Shown: positions 35,461-45,434, counted from the stretch's first letter. The stretch is 64,000 nucleotides of DNA from Hymenobacter yonginensis (GCF_027625995.1 NZ_CP115396.1:2728001-2792000); one strand, 5' to 3'. Translations and numbers: made by a program. The notes: generated from the letters alone by a model not told the origin.

Positions 35461-36048
35461 CTAGTGGTTCAAAAGTAGGAACAAATACAGGTACAACCAA
35501 AGCCCGCCCAGGAAGTGCCAATAGATGGTGCAGTTGGCGATGGGCATCATCTGCCGCGAATGCACCTGATAGCGAAGGGTTTTCAGGTAGGTCTTGACCA
35601 GAAAAATCACTCCGGTGATGAGGTGAAATCCATGGACGCCCATCAGTACATACACAAACGAGCCGGAAGGGTTGGCATCTACCCCACCAAAATAGGTGCG
35701 GCCAGCCACCAAATCGCCCCACGAGAACCACTGGCCCACCAAAAAGGCGAAGCCCAGCAGCACGGTCAGGCCCATGGCCAGCTTGGCGCGGCCCAGCTCA
35801 TCGCGCTTGGCCGAGGCGTAAGCCCACTGCATGGTAACGCTGCTCAGCACAATCACAATGGTGTTGTAGAGCAGGCTGATGGGCAGATCAAATTCGCGCC
35901 AGTTGCCTTCTTCGCGGCGCACGATGAAGCCGCTGGTGAAGGCCGCGAACATCATGATGATGCTGATGATCATTAGAATCAGCAGCAGCCGCAGCGGGTG
36001 CAGCCCGGAGCCGGGCTCTTTGGTTTCTAAGGATTCGGTGGTTTGCAT
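35461..36048 (-). CDS. Second cytochrome c oxidase subunit III-type protein
   Basis: 195 residues, about five helices. It shares subunit III family motifs: FVYVLMGVHGFHLITGVIFL and YWHFLGGLWLYLYLFLLL. The first two helices of full-length subunit III are reduced. Bacteroidota oxidase operons often carry two such proteins; whether both enter the same complex is not known from sequence. Confidence 0.92.
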   Translation of the reverse strand: MQTTESLETKEPGSGLHPLRLLLILMIISIIMMFAAFTSGFIVRREEGNWREFDLPISLLYNTIVIVLSSVTMQWAYASAKRDELGRAKLAMGLTVLLGFAFLVGQWFSWGDLVAGRTYFGGVDANPSGSFVYVLMGVHGFHLITGVIFLVKTYLKTLRYQVHSRQMMPIANCTIYWHFLGGLWLYLYLFLLLNH

Positions 36049-36169
36049 GAAGTATGGGGTTTGTTACTCTCTTTCGGCTGCAGTGGTTTCAGCGTATGTC
36101 AGGCATTTCACTACCTCCGGAGCATTAACAATTAACTGCGCAAAAGAGTCAACCAAGCGTTGCGCTTTA

Positions 36170-37033
36170 CTAGAGTTTGTCGAGAACAAGGGCTATCTGC
36201 ACGATGGGCAGATACAGAAACGAGCCGAACATGATGCTCATGGCCGCTTTTTTGGAGCAGGTGCGCATCAGGTAGAAGGTCTGCATCAGAAATAGCACCC
36301 CGCACACCACCGCTACCAGCGCCGATACTTTGCCGCTGATGCCGAACTGCAGCGGCAGCAGGCTCATGGGAATCAGCAGCAGCGTGTAGGTCATGATCTG
36401 GAAGGCCGTGCGCAGGTCTTTGCGGCCCGGCGACGGCAGCATCTTGAATCCTGCAGCCCGGTAGTCTTCATCGAGCACCCAGGCAATAGCCCAGAAGTGC
36501 GGAAACTGCCACATAAACTGAATGCCGAACAGCACCCAGCCGCCAATGCTGGCGGCCCCGGTAATGGCGTTGGTGGCGGCCACCCACCCGATAAACGGCG
36601 GCAGGCCGCCGGGAATGGCGCCCACAAACACACAGATCGGGGAAAGCTGCTTGAGCGGCGTGTAAATGAAGCCGTACAGGATCAGCGAAATCAGGGACAG
36701 CGCCGCCGCCAGCGGATTGAAGCAGTAGGCCAGCAGCCCCAGCCCAAATGCGCCCAGCACAACGGTGAACACCCAAGCCTCTGCCACCGACAGAACCCCG
36801 AGGGGCAGCGGCCGGTTGGCCGTGCGCTTCATCAGCTTGTCGAGGTCTTTTTCGTAGATCTGGTTGATGGTATTGGCCGAGCCGGTGATGGCCAGGCCAC
36901 CCAGCATCACCAGCAGTGCCCGCCCCCAGTCGAAGGCATGAGCCCCCAGCAAAAAGCCTATGGCACTGGAGAAGGCGACCGTCAGGGCCAGCCGAAACTT
37001 AAGCAGTTGAAAATACGCCCTGGCTTTGATCAT
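36170..37033 (-). CDS. ctaB: Heme O synthase (protoheme IX farnesyltransferase)
   Basis: 287 residues of the UbiA superfamily with about eight to nine helices. The prenyl-diphosphate/Mg motif is NTINQIYEKDLDKLMKRTAN followed by RPLP, and a second conserved region is LDEDYRAAGFKMLPS. It farnesylates heme B to heme O, the first step of heme A synthesis for the oxidase in this cluster. It lies 52 bases after ctaA. The 121-base gap to the next gene (36049-36169) shows no convincing signal. Confidence 0.95.
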   Translation of the reverse strand: MIKARAYFQLLKFRLALTVAFSSAIGFLLGAHAFDWGRALLVMLGGLAITGSANTINQIYEKDLDKLMKRTANRPLPLGVLSVAEAWVFTVVLGAFGLGLLAYCFNPLAAALSLISLILYGFIYTPLKQLSPICVFVGAIPGGLPPFIGWVAATNAITGAASIGGWVLFGIQFMWQFPHFWAIAWVLDEDYRAAGFKMLPSPGRKDLRTAFQIMTYTLLLIPMSLLPLQFGISGKVSALVAVVCGVLFLMQTFYLMRTCSKKAAMSIMFGSFLYLPIVQIALVLDKL

Positions 37034-37085
37034 CAGAAGTTAAAACAACACGGGCGGCGGAAGGACTCCAAACCGGGCCGCAAAG

Positions 37086-38177
37086 TTACGCAACAACGCG
37101 CGGAATAGCGGCCTGCCCCTGTGTTTTCGTCTGGCGGCGGTAGCGGATAATCGTCAGAAACTGTGCTCCAAAAAGCACGGTGGCCAGCGTCAGGTGCACG
37201 GGCTGCACGGCGGCCGGCAGCGCGAAGTAGGCCAACGTGACGCCAGCCGCTATTTCCAGACCCAGCAGCACAATCACCACATTGGCTAGGCGCTGCAGGC
37301 GCTGGGAGCGGGTCTGGTACAGGCGGAAGGCTACGTACAGGTTCAGCAGCAGCAGCAGCAGCGAAAACGAGCGGTGTACTTTAAACGTCAGGCCTAGCTG
37401 CTCCACCCAGTTGGCGCGGCTGCCATAGTCGGCGGCCGCGGCTACCACATCTATCTGCTCCCGCACCTGAGTGCCCAGGATAATCTGGCCGAAGGTGGCC
37501 AGCGTAATCACCCACAGCCACAAGCTAAGACCCGCTGACGGCGTCCAGGATAGTTCGGCCTCTTGGCTGTCCTGCCCTACCCGCTGCGAACGGTCAACAG
37601 CGTAAATCAGCAGCGCCACAATCAGCAGCGCGACGGCCATGTGTACCGTTACCATTTCGGGCAGCAGGTTGGTAGACACCACCAAGGAGCCCAGCCAGCC
37701 CTGGAAGCCGGTCAGCAGCAGCGAAACGAAGGCCAACCCGAACACCACCGGGTCACGACGCAGGTACGGCAACGCCAGCAGCACCGTCAGGAAGATAAAA
37801 ACGCCAATCAGGGCCCCCAGCAGCCGGTTTAGGTACTCAATCCAGGTTTTGGTAGCGTTGAAGTCGGTTTCGATGTATTGCGTGGGGTGAGCAAAAATCT
37901 GAGCGGCTACCTGCTTGAATCCCAACTTATCCAGCGTCTTGGCAATGCGCTGGTTTTTGGCTACCCGCTGCTCAGTATAGATTTCTTTGTAGTTGGCTGG
38001 CAGCTGGCCTACCGCCGTAGGCGGCACCCAGGTTCCAAAGCACTTGGGCCAGTCGGGGCAGCCCATACCGGAGCCCGTACTCCGGACGATACCACCGACC
38101 AGAATCAGCAGATACACTGCCACCACCGTCAGAATGCCGAAGAAGCGAAACCGCCTCACAAAAGCAGGTTGATTCAT
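37086..38177 (-). CDS. ctaA: Heme A synthase
   Basis: 363 residues, eight helices, COX15/CtaA family. Signatures: VGGIVRSTGSGMGCPDWPKC in the first periplasmic loop, the conserved His-containing helices (VTVHMAVALLIVALLIYA; KVHRSFSLLLLLLNLY; VQPVHLTLATVLFGAQF), and GFQGWLGSLVVSTNL. It oxidises the C8 methyl of heme O to make heme A. The ATG at 38177 (MNQPAFVRRF) is chosen; the longer frame overlaps the terminator after ctaD. It heads a separate segment, because a terminator lies between it and ctaD. Confidence 0.95.
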   Translation of the reverse strand: MNQPAFVRRFRFFGILTVVAVYLLILVGGIVRSTGSGMGCPDWPKCFGTWVPPTAVGQLPANYKEIYTEQRVAKNQRIAKTLDKLGFKQVAAQIFAHPTQYIETDFNATKTWIEYLNRLLGALIGVFIFLTVLLALPYLRRDPVVFGLAFVSLLLTGFQGWLGSLVVSTNLLPEMVTVHMAVALLIVALLIYAVDRSQRVGQDSQEAELSWTPSAGLSLWLWVITLATFGQIILGTQVREQIDVVAAAADYGSRANWVEQLGLTFKVHRSFSLLLLLLNLYVAFRLYQTRSQRLQRLANVVIVLLGLEIAAGVTLAYFALPAAVQPVHLTLATVLFGAQFLTIIRYRRQTKTQGQAAIPRVVA

Positions 38178-38298
38178 AGAAAAAGGGGCCCAACCTCTCG
38201 TTGTGCCATCAGTCAGAAAAAGGAAGTAGCTACCACTACTGGCGGCACCCGGACCAGCAGTAAAACAGCAATGCAGCAGGCTTAGTTTGCCGTAAAAC

Positions 38299-38332
38299 AA
38301 AACGGGCCGCCGTAAATACAGCGGCCCGTTTC
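38299..38332 (-). terminator. Terminator after ctaD
   Basis: On the minus strand AAACGGGCCGC pairs with GCGGCCCGTTT, followed by TGTTTT. It lies 22 bases after the ctaD stop and separates act-cta from the ctaA segment, perhaps as a partial terminator. Confidence 0.75.
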
Positions 38333-38353
38333 GGGAAGATTGTCAAATGGTGA

Positions 38354-40207
38354 CTATTCCATTTCGCTCTCGTACGGCAGGTTCGAGGACTGGGTCTTCG
38401 AATACGGTACGTTCTGCGGGATGAAATCGTCTTCAGCACCGGGCTTGCTATAGTCATAGGGCCAGCGATACACAGCCGGAATCTCGCCGGGCCAGTTGCC
38501 GTGGCCGGGGTTGACAGGCGTAGTCCACTCCAGCGTAGTCGAACGCCAAGGGTTTTCGCTAGCACGACGGCCGCGGAAGATGCTGTAGAAGAAGTTGAAG
38601 ATGAACACGAACTGGGCGAAGAATGCCAGAATAGCGGCCACCGATATGAACTTGTTCAGGTCAGCAAACTGGCTGAATGAATCGAAGCCCGTCCAAGCGT
38701 AGTAGCGGCGAGGGAAACCGGCGATACCTACGTAGTGCATCGGCAGGAACACCAGATATACACCCACGAAAGTCAACCAGAAGTGGATGTAGCCCAGTTT
38801 CTCGTCCATCATGCGGCCAAACATCTTGGGGAACCAGTGATACACACCGGCAAACAGGCCGAAGAACGCCGAGCTACCCATTACCAGGTGGAAGTGAGCT
38901 ACCACGAAGTAAGTGTTGTGCATCTGGATGTCCAGCGCGGCGTTACCGAGGATGATACCCGTCAGACCGCCCGAGATGAACAGCGACACGAAACCAATCG
39001 AGAACAGCATGGCAGTGGTGAAGCGGATGTTACCGCGCCACAGTGTGGCCAGCCAGTTGAAGGTTTTCACGGCCGATGGTACGGCAATGATCAGCGTCAG
39101 GAACATGAAGACCGATCCGAGGAAGGGGTTCATACCCGTTACGAACATGTGGTGAGCCCACACGACGAACGACAGCAGCGAAATACCCAGCAGCGAACCA
39201 ATCATGGCGCGGTAGCCGAAGATCGGCTTACGAGCGTTGGTAGCGAGGATCTCCGAAACCATACCCATAGCAGGCATGATTACGATATACACCTCGGGGT
39301 GACCCAAGAACCAGAACAAGTGCTGGAACAGCACCGGCGAACCACCGGTGTTATTCAGAGCCTGACCGGCAATGTAGATATCCGACAGAAAGAACGAGGT
39401 GCCGAACGAACGGTCGAAGATCAGCAGCAGAGCAGCCGAGAACAGTACCGGGAACGACAAGAGGCCCAGGATGGCCGTCAGGAAGAACGACCAGATGGTG
39501 AGCGGCAGCTTGCTCATGCTCATGCCGCGGGTACGCAGGTTGATAACCGTAGTGATGTAGTTAACACCACCCAACAGCTGCGACACGATGAACAGCGCCA
39601 TCGACACCAGCCACATCGTCATACCCATGCCGGAACCAGGAATAGCCTGGGGCAGGGCGCTCAGCGGCGGGTAGATTGTCCAGCCGGCCGAGGCAGGACC
39701 GGTTTCGAGGAACATCGAGCTGAACATGATGATACCGGATACAAAGAAGAACCAGTACGAAAGCATGTTCATAAAACCCGAAGCCATGTCGCGGGCACCA
39801 ACCTGCAGAGGAATCAGGAAATTGGAGAACGTACCCGACAGGCCAGCAGTCAGCACGAAGAACACCATGATGGTGCCGTGCATCGTTACAAGAGCCAGAT
39901 AGAACTCCGGATTCAGCTTACCAGCTTCAATCCATTTGCCCAACACGGGCGTCAGCCACTCCAGCGTCGACTCGGGCCAGCCGAGTTGCAGACGGAACAA
40001 GCTGGAGAGAGTACCACCCAGGATAGCCCAGAAGATACCCGTAATCAGAAACTGCTTGGCAATCACCTTATGGTCCGTGCTGAACACGTACTTGAACAGC
40101 CAGTGCTGATCGTGGTGATGGTCGTCGTGCAGGTGCTCATCGTGCAAGATGCCTGGCTCGGTTACCCCGATGCCCCCCTGCACTTGAGTGGGAAGATTAG
40201 CAGCCAT
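38354..40207 (-). CDS. ctaD: Cytochrome c oxidase subunit I
   Basis: 617 residues, about twelve to thirteen helices. The heme and CuB histidine motifs are all present: TMHGTIMVFFVLTAG, FWFLGHPEVYIVIMPAMG (His-Pro-Glu-Val-Tyr with the cross-linked Tyr), VWAHHMFVTGMNPF, and MHNTYFVVAHFHLVMG. A His/Asp-rich stretch (HDEHLHDDHHHDQHW) precedes the first helix. It is the catalytic subunit of an aa3/caa3-type proton-pumping oxidase. Situated 28 bases after ctaC. Confidence 0.98.
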   Translation of the reverse strand: MAANLPTQVQGGIGVTEPGILHDEHLHDDHHHDQHWLFKYVFSTDHKVIAKQFLITGIFWAILGGTLSSLFRLQLGWPESTLEWLTPVLGKWIEAGKLNPEFYLALVTMHGTIMVFFVLTAGLSGTFSNFLIPLQVGARDMASGFMNMLSYWFFFVSGIIMFSSMFLETGPASAGWTIYPPLSALPQAIPGSGMGMTMWLVSMALFIVSQLLGGVNYITTVINLRTRGMSMSKLPLTIWSFFLTAILGLLSFPVLFSAALLLIFDRSFGTSFFLSDIYIAGQALNNTGGSPVLFQHLFWFLGHPEVYIVIMPAMGMVSEILATNARKPIFGYRAMIGSLLGISLLSFVVWAHHMFVTGMNPFLGSVFMFLTLIIAVPSAVKTFNWLATLWRGNIRFTTAMLFSIGFVSLFISGGLTGIILGNAALDIQMHNTYFVVAHFHLVMGSSAFFGLFAGVYHWFPKMFGRMMDEKLGYIHFWLTFVGVYLVFLPMHYVGIAGFPRRYYAWTGFDSFSQFADLNKFISVAAILAFFAQFVFIFNFFYSIFRGRRASENPWRSTTLEWTTPVNPGHGNWPGEIPAVYRWPYDYSKPGAEDDFIPQNVPYSKTQSSNLPYESEME

Positions 40208-40235
40208 AAAAAGCGTACAAATTAACTGCGTTGAA

Positions 40236-41297
40236 CTAGAGTGAAGCGTTGGCAGCAGGCACCGTCACGGCGGCAGCAGCCTCTTTTACAACCAGCTTTT
40301 CCTCTTTCTGTTTGAAAGAAGCCAGCACATCTGGGTTCTGTTCAGAAAAAGATTTTTGCTGACCAAACCAGGCTACGTAGTCGTCTGGCTCGTCTACTAC
40401 GATGTTGAGCTTCATGGCGAAGTGACCACGGCCACAGATCTGGTTGCAGGCCAGTTCATAGTTGAACTTGGGGTTGCCCAGCTCGGCGCGCATCTCGTCG
40501 GTCGTCTTAGTAGGCGTAAACCAGAATTTGGTTGGCATACCAGGCACTGCGTACATCTGCACGCGGAAATGTGGCATGTATACTGCGTGCAGTACGTCAC
40601 GCGAGCGAATCTTCAGCAATACAGGGTGGCCTTTTGGCACGTGAATCTCACCGGCCACGAAGTCATCCAGACCCGTTTTGTCGGTCAGGTCGAAGCCGAA
40701 TTCGTTGGTGGCGTCAATCAGGCGGTAGTTTACTACGCCGAGCTTAAGGTCACGGCCGGGGTAGCGTACAAGCCAGTTGAACTGCTTGCCCATTACTTCC
40801 AGCACAACCGAGTCTTTGGGAGCCGGACCAGTGATACGGGTCCATTCTTTCCAGCCGGCAAACACCAGACCTGCCATCACAATGGCCGGGATTACCGTCC
40901 AGATGATTTCGATCTTGTTGTTGTGGGGGAAGAAGTAAGCCCGACGGCCTTCCTTCTGCTGGTACTTATAGGAGTAGTAAAACAGGGCTACCTGCGTCAG
41001 AACGAACACGATGCCGATGATGATCATCGTGGTCCAGAACATACGCTCAGTTGCCAGGCCGTGAACGGAGGCAATCGGCGGATTCATTTTATTGAAGTTG
41101 TCGCCGAACGACCAAGCGAAGGCCGCACCACCGACTACCATAAAGACGATCATCAGCACCGCGTTGACGCGGTTGCTCATCCCAAATTCGCGGGCCGAGC
41201 TGCCAGAGAAAATCGAGGTCAGAATCTGGAGGCGGAACAGCAGGCCGAATACGACCAGCAGCAACACCAGCACCAGCAGAATACCAAGAGCAGTCAT
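40236..41297 (-). CDS. ctaC: Cytochrome c oxidase subunit II (CuA)
   Basis: 353 residues. It has three hydrophobic segments at the N-terminus (one of them MTALGILLVLVLLLVVFGLL) and a periplasmic cupredoxin domain. The CuA ligands are His237, Cys284, Cys288, His292 and Met295 (CNQICGRGHFAM). There is no C-terminal cytochrome c domain, unlike many caa3 enzymes, so electrons must come from a separate cytochrome, probably ActE or the act complex. The ATG at 41297 is chosen; the frame from 41378 adds 27 residues that read into sequence before the gene. Confidence 0.96.
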   Translation of the reverse strand: MTALGILLVLVLLLVVFGLLFRLQILTSIFSGSSAREFGMSNRVNAVLMIVFMVVGGAAFAWSFGDNFNKMNPPIASVHGLATERMFWTTMIIIGIVFVLTQVALFYYSYKYQQKEGRRAYFFPHNNKIEIIWTVIPAIVMAGLVFAGWKEWTRITGPAPKDSVVLEVMGKQFNWLVRYPGRDLKLGVVNYRLIDATNEFGFDLTDKTGLDDFVAGEIHVPKGHPVLLKIRSRDVLHAVYMPHFRVQMYAVPGMPTKFWFTPTKTTDEMRAELGNPKFNYELACNQICGRGHFAMKLNIVVDEPDDYVAWFGQQKSFSEQNPDVLASFKQKEEKLVVKEAAAAVTVPAANASL

Positions 41298-41384
41298 TGG
41301 GTAAGGAAAGAGGTGAGATTTTCGAGGCTGGCAGGGAGAGAAGCAAAAGGTGTCTGCTCCTCCCCTGCCGGCACTCATGTCTGA

Positions 41385-42704
41385 TTAGGTGGTGTGATGC
41401 ACGCTCTCGTCGAGGAACGGATGGTGCAGCGGCACCAGCGAGGCTTGTGCCAGTCGCTTGGTCATGAGCAGCAGGAAGCTACCCAGGAACACCAACGCAA
41501 CCCCGAACTCAATGATGAACCCGTTATTCTCCTGCATAGTTGCAGGCATGATCATCAAATAGAAGTCAAACCAGTGACCAATCAGAATGGCGATGGTAAC
41601 GATTTTCAGCATGATCATCTGGCGCTTTGCATCCCGTGTCATCAGAACAAGGAAAGGGAAGGCAAAGTTGATGAGCAGGTTGAAAAAGAACAGCCACGTG
41701 TACTGGCCATTGAAGCCGCCCAGACGCTGGTTGAAGTACACAGCTTCCTCAGGAAGGTTGGCGTACCAGATCAGCATGAACTGCGAGAACCATACGTAGG
41801 TCCAGAAGATGCTGAAGCCGAACATGAACTTGCCCAGATCGTGCAGATGGCCTGCTTTAACCCAACGCAGGTAGCCGGCATCCTTCAGCAGAATGGTGCA
41901 AAGCGTAGTGGCAGCAATGCCCGATACCCACCACGAGGCGAATACGTACCAGCCGAACATGGTCGAGAACCAGTGTACGTCAACCGACATCACCCAGTCC
42001 CAGGCCGCAATCGACGAGGAAACGGCGAACAGCACCAGGAACAGGGCCGATACGTTGATGCACTTGTGGAAGTACTCCGTGCCGCCGTTCAGGTCTTCGG
42101 CCAGCGATAGGTCGCGCAGCTTCTTGGTGAAGAAAGCCCAGATGGCAATGAAGACGATCATGCGGCCCAAGTAGAACGGCATGTTCAGGAAGCCCGATTT
42201 GCCAGCAATGATGGCGTCGTAAGTTTCGCTGCCCTTCTCCATAATGCCCGGCACCGTCCAGTGGAAGATGTCGTTGTTGATCAGGCCCAGGCAGAAGATG
42301 ATAACCATCAGCACACCGCCCGGAATTACCCAGGCGCTGAGGGCCTCATATACCCGCTTGATCAGAACTGACCAGCCGGCGTAGGCTACATATTGGATGG
42401 CCATGAACACCGTACCTACCACCGATACCCCGGTGAAGAATACGTTGTTGTGCCAAAGGCTTACAATCAGGCGCTTCAACCAAAGCGGGCTGCCATGGTG
42501 GCCGCCTGCATGGCCGGCAGCAGCACCGTGGGCACCAGCGGCGCCTTCAGCGTGCTCCGCGCCGATGTTGAAGTAAGCGACAATCAGACCCGTCACCAGC
42601 AGCAGAACGCCCGCCAGGATGATCATCATGAATTTCTTGCGAGTACCGGCTGAAATCTCCAGGTATTCCGCCGTAACGCCTTCGTGTTGCGTCAGAGTTG
42701 CCAT
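41385..42704 (-). CDS. actF: Alternative Complex III subunit ActF
   Basis: 439 residues, about ten helices; NrfD-related integral subunit of the quinol:cytochrome c oxidoreductase. Conserved segments include GLINNDIFHWTVPGIMEKGS, FAVSSSIAAWDWVMSVDVHW and FGWYVFASWWVSGIAATTLC. A His/Gly/Ala-rich loop (GAHGAAAGHAGGHHG) lies between the first two helices. It works with ActC to bind quinol. The gap from actE is six bases. Confidence 0.94.
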   Translation of the reverse strand: MATLTQHEGVTAEYLEISAGTRKKFMMIILAGVLLLVTGLIVAYFNIGAEHAEGAAGAHGAAAGHAGGHHGSPLWLKRLIVSLWHNNVFFTGVSVVGTVFMAIQYVAYAGWSVLIKRVYEALSAWVIPGGVLMVIIFCLGLINNDIFHWTVPGIMEKGSETYDAIIAGKSGFLNMPFYLGRMIVFIAIWAFFTKKLRDLSLAEDLNGGTEYFHKCINVSALFLVLFAVSSSIAAWDWVMSVDVHWFSTMFGWYVFASWWVSGIAATTLCTILLKDAGYLRWVKAGHLHDLGKFMFGFSIFWTYVWFSQFMLIWYANLPEEAVYFNQRLGGFNGQYTWLFFFNLLINFAFPFLVLMTRDAKRQMIMLKIVTIAILIGHWFDFYLMIMPATMQENNGFIIEFGVALVFLGSFLLLMTKRLAQASLVPLHHPFLDESVHHTT

Positions 42705-42710
42705 AGTGGA

Positions 42711-43460
42711 TTAGTTTGCGGTGCCGTTACGTGCCTGGTCTCCTTGGCCCGGAGTTTCCGAGCCTTTGTCTGCCTGCGCTTCCTGAACGGGCGCCTGCGT
42801 TTGCGTGTCAGTGGTCTGCGACGAGTCGGACGCGGCTACACCAGCAGCTGAGGCGCCGTTGGCTTTCAGCAGGTCGGCCACGCCATCAGCGCCTTTGCCC
42901 AGTTGCAGCGCGCGAACGTACATGGCGATTTTCCAGCGCTCCTCAGGGTTTACCTGCGAGCCGTGCGGCATCATGCGGTTGCGGCCCCACTGAATGACGT
43001 GGTAAATGTGCCCGTCGTTCATGGTTTTGTAAGCGCCGGCCGAGTAGTTCGGTACACCTTTGAACTTGATGCCTACCGGACCCTGGCCGTCACCCTGCTC
43101 ACCGTGGCAGTGCTGGCAGTTGCGCACGTACAGCGACTTGCCTTCCTCCAGGTTCTCCTTGGTGTAAGAGTAAGGGTTGCGCAGTTTGGTTTCAGCAGTA
43201 GCCACATCGTCTTTGGCGATGTGCGAGTAGTATTCGGCTTTGCCACGGGCCACGGTGCCTACCACAGGGGTGCGCTCGTTGATGCCCATCGGGTTTACCG
43301 TATTGGCATTCACCTGACGCAGGGGGTCGTACGGAATAGATTCGTACATCTCCGGAGCGTACTCAATGCCAGGATCATCGGCGCGGTTGCAGCCGGTGGT
43401 CAGCACCGAGGCAAACAGGATTGCCGACGCTTGCAGACCTAGTTTCAGCGAATGCGTCAT
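42711..43460 (-). CDS. actE: Alternative Complex III subunit ActE, monoheme cytochrome c lipoprotein
   Basis: 249 residues. N-terminal signal with lipobox LTTGC (Cys24), then a class I cytochrome c with heme motif CQHCH (115-119) and a probable Met ligand in RNRMMPHGSQV. A Gln/Ala/Thr-rich disordered tail of about 50 residues follows. It passes electrons from the ActA hemes to the oxidase CuA site. Shares one base with the end of actD. Confidence 0.94.
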   Translation of the reverse strand: MTHSLKLGLQASAILFASVLTTGCNRADDPGIEYAPEMYESIPYDPLRQVNANTVNPMGINERTPVVGTVARGKAEYYSHIAKDDVATAETKLRNPYSYTKENLEEGKSLYVRNCQHCHGEQGDGQGPVGIKFKGVPNYSAGAYKTMNDGHIYHVIQWGRNRMMPHGSQVNPEERWKIAMYVRALQLGKGADGVADLLKANGASAAGVAASDSSQTTDTQTQAPVQEAQADKGSETPGQGDQARNGTAN

Positions 43461-43984
43461 TAGAATTTGGTCATTTCTTTTTCGTTCACCTCTGAGGCGC
43501 CGTTGGCGCGCAGCAGCTGCGTCAGATGGTTCAGGTCGGTCTTCTCGTTCAGCTCGATGGCCATCACAAACTTGTCGTCGGTGGAGCGTACGTCCAGAAC
43601 AGGCGTCTTCCAGCGGGGGTACAACTTGCTGATGGTATAGAAGGTAATCACCATACCGTGGCAGCAGAAGAATACCGTCAATTCGAAGGATACCGGAATG
43701 AAGGCCGGCAGCGCGATGTGGGGCTTACCACCGATGATCATCGGCCAGTCGAAACCGAGCGTGTAGATCTGCAGCCACAGGGCGAAGCACAGACCAACCA
43801 GCCCGTAGAAGAACGCGGCGATGGGCAGCCGCGACCGTTCGATGCCGAGGGCATCGTCGATGCCGTGAATCGGGAACGGGGTGAAGACTTCGTAGATTTT
43901 CACGCCCGCTTCGCGGACGTTTTCAACGGCGTGCAGCAGCACGTCTTCGTCTTCGAAGATGCCGAGGGCGAAGCGCTTAGTCAT
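43460..43984 (-). CDS. actD: Alternative Complex III subunit ActD (DUF3341)
   Basis: 174 residues. A soluble N-terminal part (FALGIFEDEDVLLHAVENVR, YEVFTPFPIHGID) is followed by two helices (LPIAAFFYGLVGLCFALWLQ and FELTVFFCCHGMVITFYTIS) and a soluble tail with VLDVRSTDDKFVMAIEL, the pattern of DUF3341/ActD. It is a peripheral stabilising subunit. It overlaps the end of actC by eight bases. Confidence 0.94.
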   Translation of the reverse strand: MTKRFALGIFEDEDVLLHAVENVREAGVKIYEVFTPFPIHGIDDALGIERSRLPIAAFFYGLVGLCFALWLQIYTLGFDWPMIIGGKPHIALPAFIPVSFELTVFFCCHGMVITFYTISKLYPRWKTPVLDVRSTDDKFVMAIELNEKTDLNHLTQLLRANGASEVNEKEMTKF

Positions 43985-45434
43985 GCTTATCGTAGTTTAT
44001 GGGAGCCGAAGCCGGCACGCCGTGGGTGGCGGGTTGATGAACTGCGTGATGATGCGGGTCGTGGCCGGTGTACGTCGGGCCGTTATCGACCGTGTACTTC
44101 AGTACCGACTTCACTTCTGCCATGTTGATTACCGGGAAGAACTTGGCAAACAGCAGGAACAGCGTGAAGAACAGACCCAGCGTACCAACATAGATACCGA
44201 TGTCGATGATGCTAGGCGAGAACATAGCCCAGCTCGACGGCAGGTAGTCGCGGTGCAGTGAGGTTACGATAATCACGAAACGCTCGAACCACATACCGAT
44301 GTTTACGATGATCGACAGGATGAACGTCAGCGGGATGCTGTAACGTACCCGACGAATCCACACCAACTGAGGCGTAATTACGTTGCAGGTCATCATCGAC
44401 CAGTAAGCCCACCAGTAAGGACCGGTTGCGCGGTTGATGAAGGCGTACTGCTCGAACTCAACACCCGAGTACCAGGCAATGAAGAACTCGGTGATGTAGG
44501 CTACCCCTACGATCGAGCCAGTCACCATCATGATTTTGTTCATGAGGGCAATGTGCTCGATGGTGATATAGTCTTCCAGCTTAAATACTACGCGGGTAAT
44601 GAGCATCAGCGTCAGTACCATGGCGAAACCCGAGAAGATAGCGCCCGCTACGAAGTAGGGAGGGAAGATGGTGGTGTGCCAGCCTGGTACTACCGAGGTG
44701 GCAAAGTCCATCGATACGATGGTGTGTACCGAGAGTACCAGCGGGGTCGAAACACCGGCCAGGATCAGCGACACCGTTTCGTAACGGCTCCAGTGCTTGG
44801 CCGAGCCTTTCCAGCCCATGCTCAGCAGCGAGTAGGCTACTTTGGCAATCGGACCTTTAGCCCGGTCACGGATGGTGGCGAAGTCAGGTACCAGACCCGT
44901 GTACCAGAACACCAGCGACACCGTGAAGTAGGTCGAGATGGCGAATACGTCCCAGAGGAGCGGCGAATTGAAGTTCACCCACAGCGAGCCCAGCGTATTC
45001 TGCAGCGGGAACACATAAAAAGCGAGCCAGGGACGGCCCATGTGCAGTACCGGGAACATGGCCGCGCAGATTACTGCGAAAATGGTCATGGCCTCAGCAG
45101 CCCGGTTAATGGAGGTACGCCACTTCTGGCGGAACAGCAGCAGTACTGCCGAAATCAGGGTACCGGCGTGGCCGATACCTACCCACCATACGAAGTTGGT
45201 GATGTCCCAGGCCCAGCCAACGGTTTTGTTCAGGCCCCATTCGCCGATGCCGTACCACAAGGTGCGATACACGGAGTAGAAGAATACGCCAAGAAAGAAG
45301 AGAGCCACGGCCAAGGCGGCCATCCAACGGACGTTGGGAGCGGCTTCTACCTGGCGGCACACGTCCTGGGTGACGTCGTGGTACGTTTTCCCCCCGGTTA
45401 CGAGCGGCTCCCGTACAGGCGATACGTGCTGCAT
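43977..45434 (-). CDS. actC: Alternative Complex III subunit ActC (NrfD/PsrC-like)
   Basis: 485 residues, about ten helices. NrfD family motifs: FVWWVGIGHAGTLISAVLLL, NFNSPLLWDVFAISTYFTVS, and WHTTIFPPYFVAGAIFSGFA. It is the main membrane subunit for quinol oxidation and possibly proton translocation. A His-rich tail (HDPHHHAVHQP) ends the protein. A word-repeat island fills the gap from actB. Confidence 0.96.
   Translation of the reverse strand: MQHVSPVREPLVTGGKTYHDVTQDVCRQVEAAPNVRWMAALAVALFFLGVFFYSVYRTLWYGIGEWGLNKTVGWAWDITNFVWWVGIGHAGTLISAVLLLFRQKWRTSINRAAEAMTIFAVICAAMFPVLHMGRPWLAFYVFPLQNTLGSLWVNFNSPLLWDVFAISTYFTVSLVFWYTGLVPDFATIRDRAKGPIAKVAYSLLSMGWKGSAKHWSRYETVSLILAGVSTPLVLSVHTIVSMDFATSVVPGWHTTIFPPYFVAGAIFSGFAMVLTLMLITRVVFKLEDYITIEHIALMNKIMMVTGSIVGVAYITEFFIAWYSGVEFEQYAFINRATGPYWWAYWSMMTCNVITPQLVWIRRVRYSIPLTFILSIIVNIGMWFERFVIIVTSLHRDYLPSSWAMFSPSIIDIGIYVGTLGLFFTLFLLFAKFFPVINMAEVKSVLKYTVDNGPTYTGHDPHHHAVHQPATHGVPASAPINYDKHD

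Noticed and set aside
38735-40225. 496-residue plus-strand frame opposite ctaD
   Set aside because: Its protein is a low-complexity shadow (His, Gln, Arg-rich) of the ctaD antisense strand; ctaD has all oxidase motifs.
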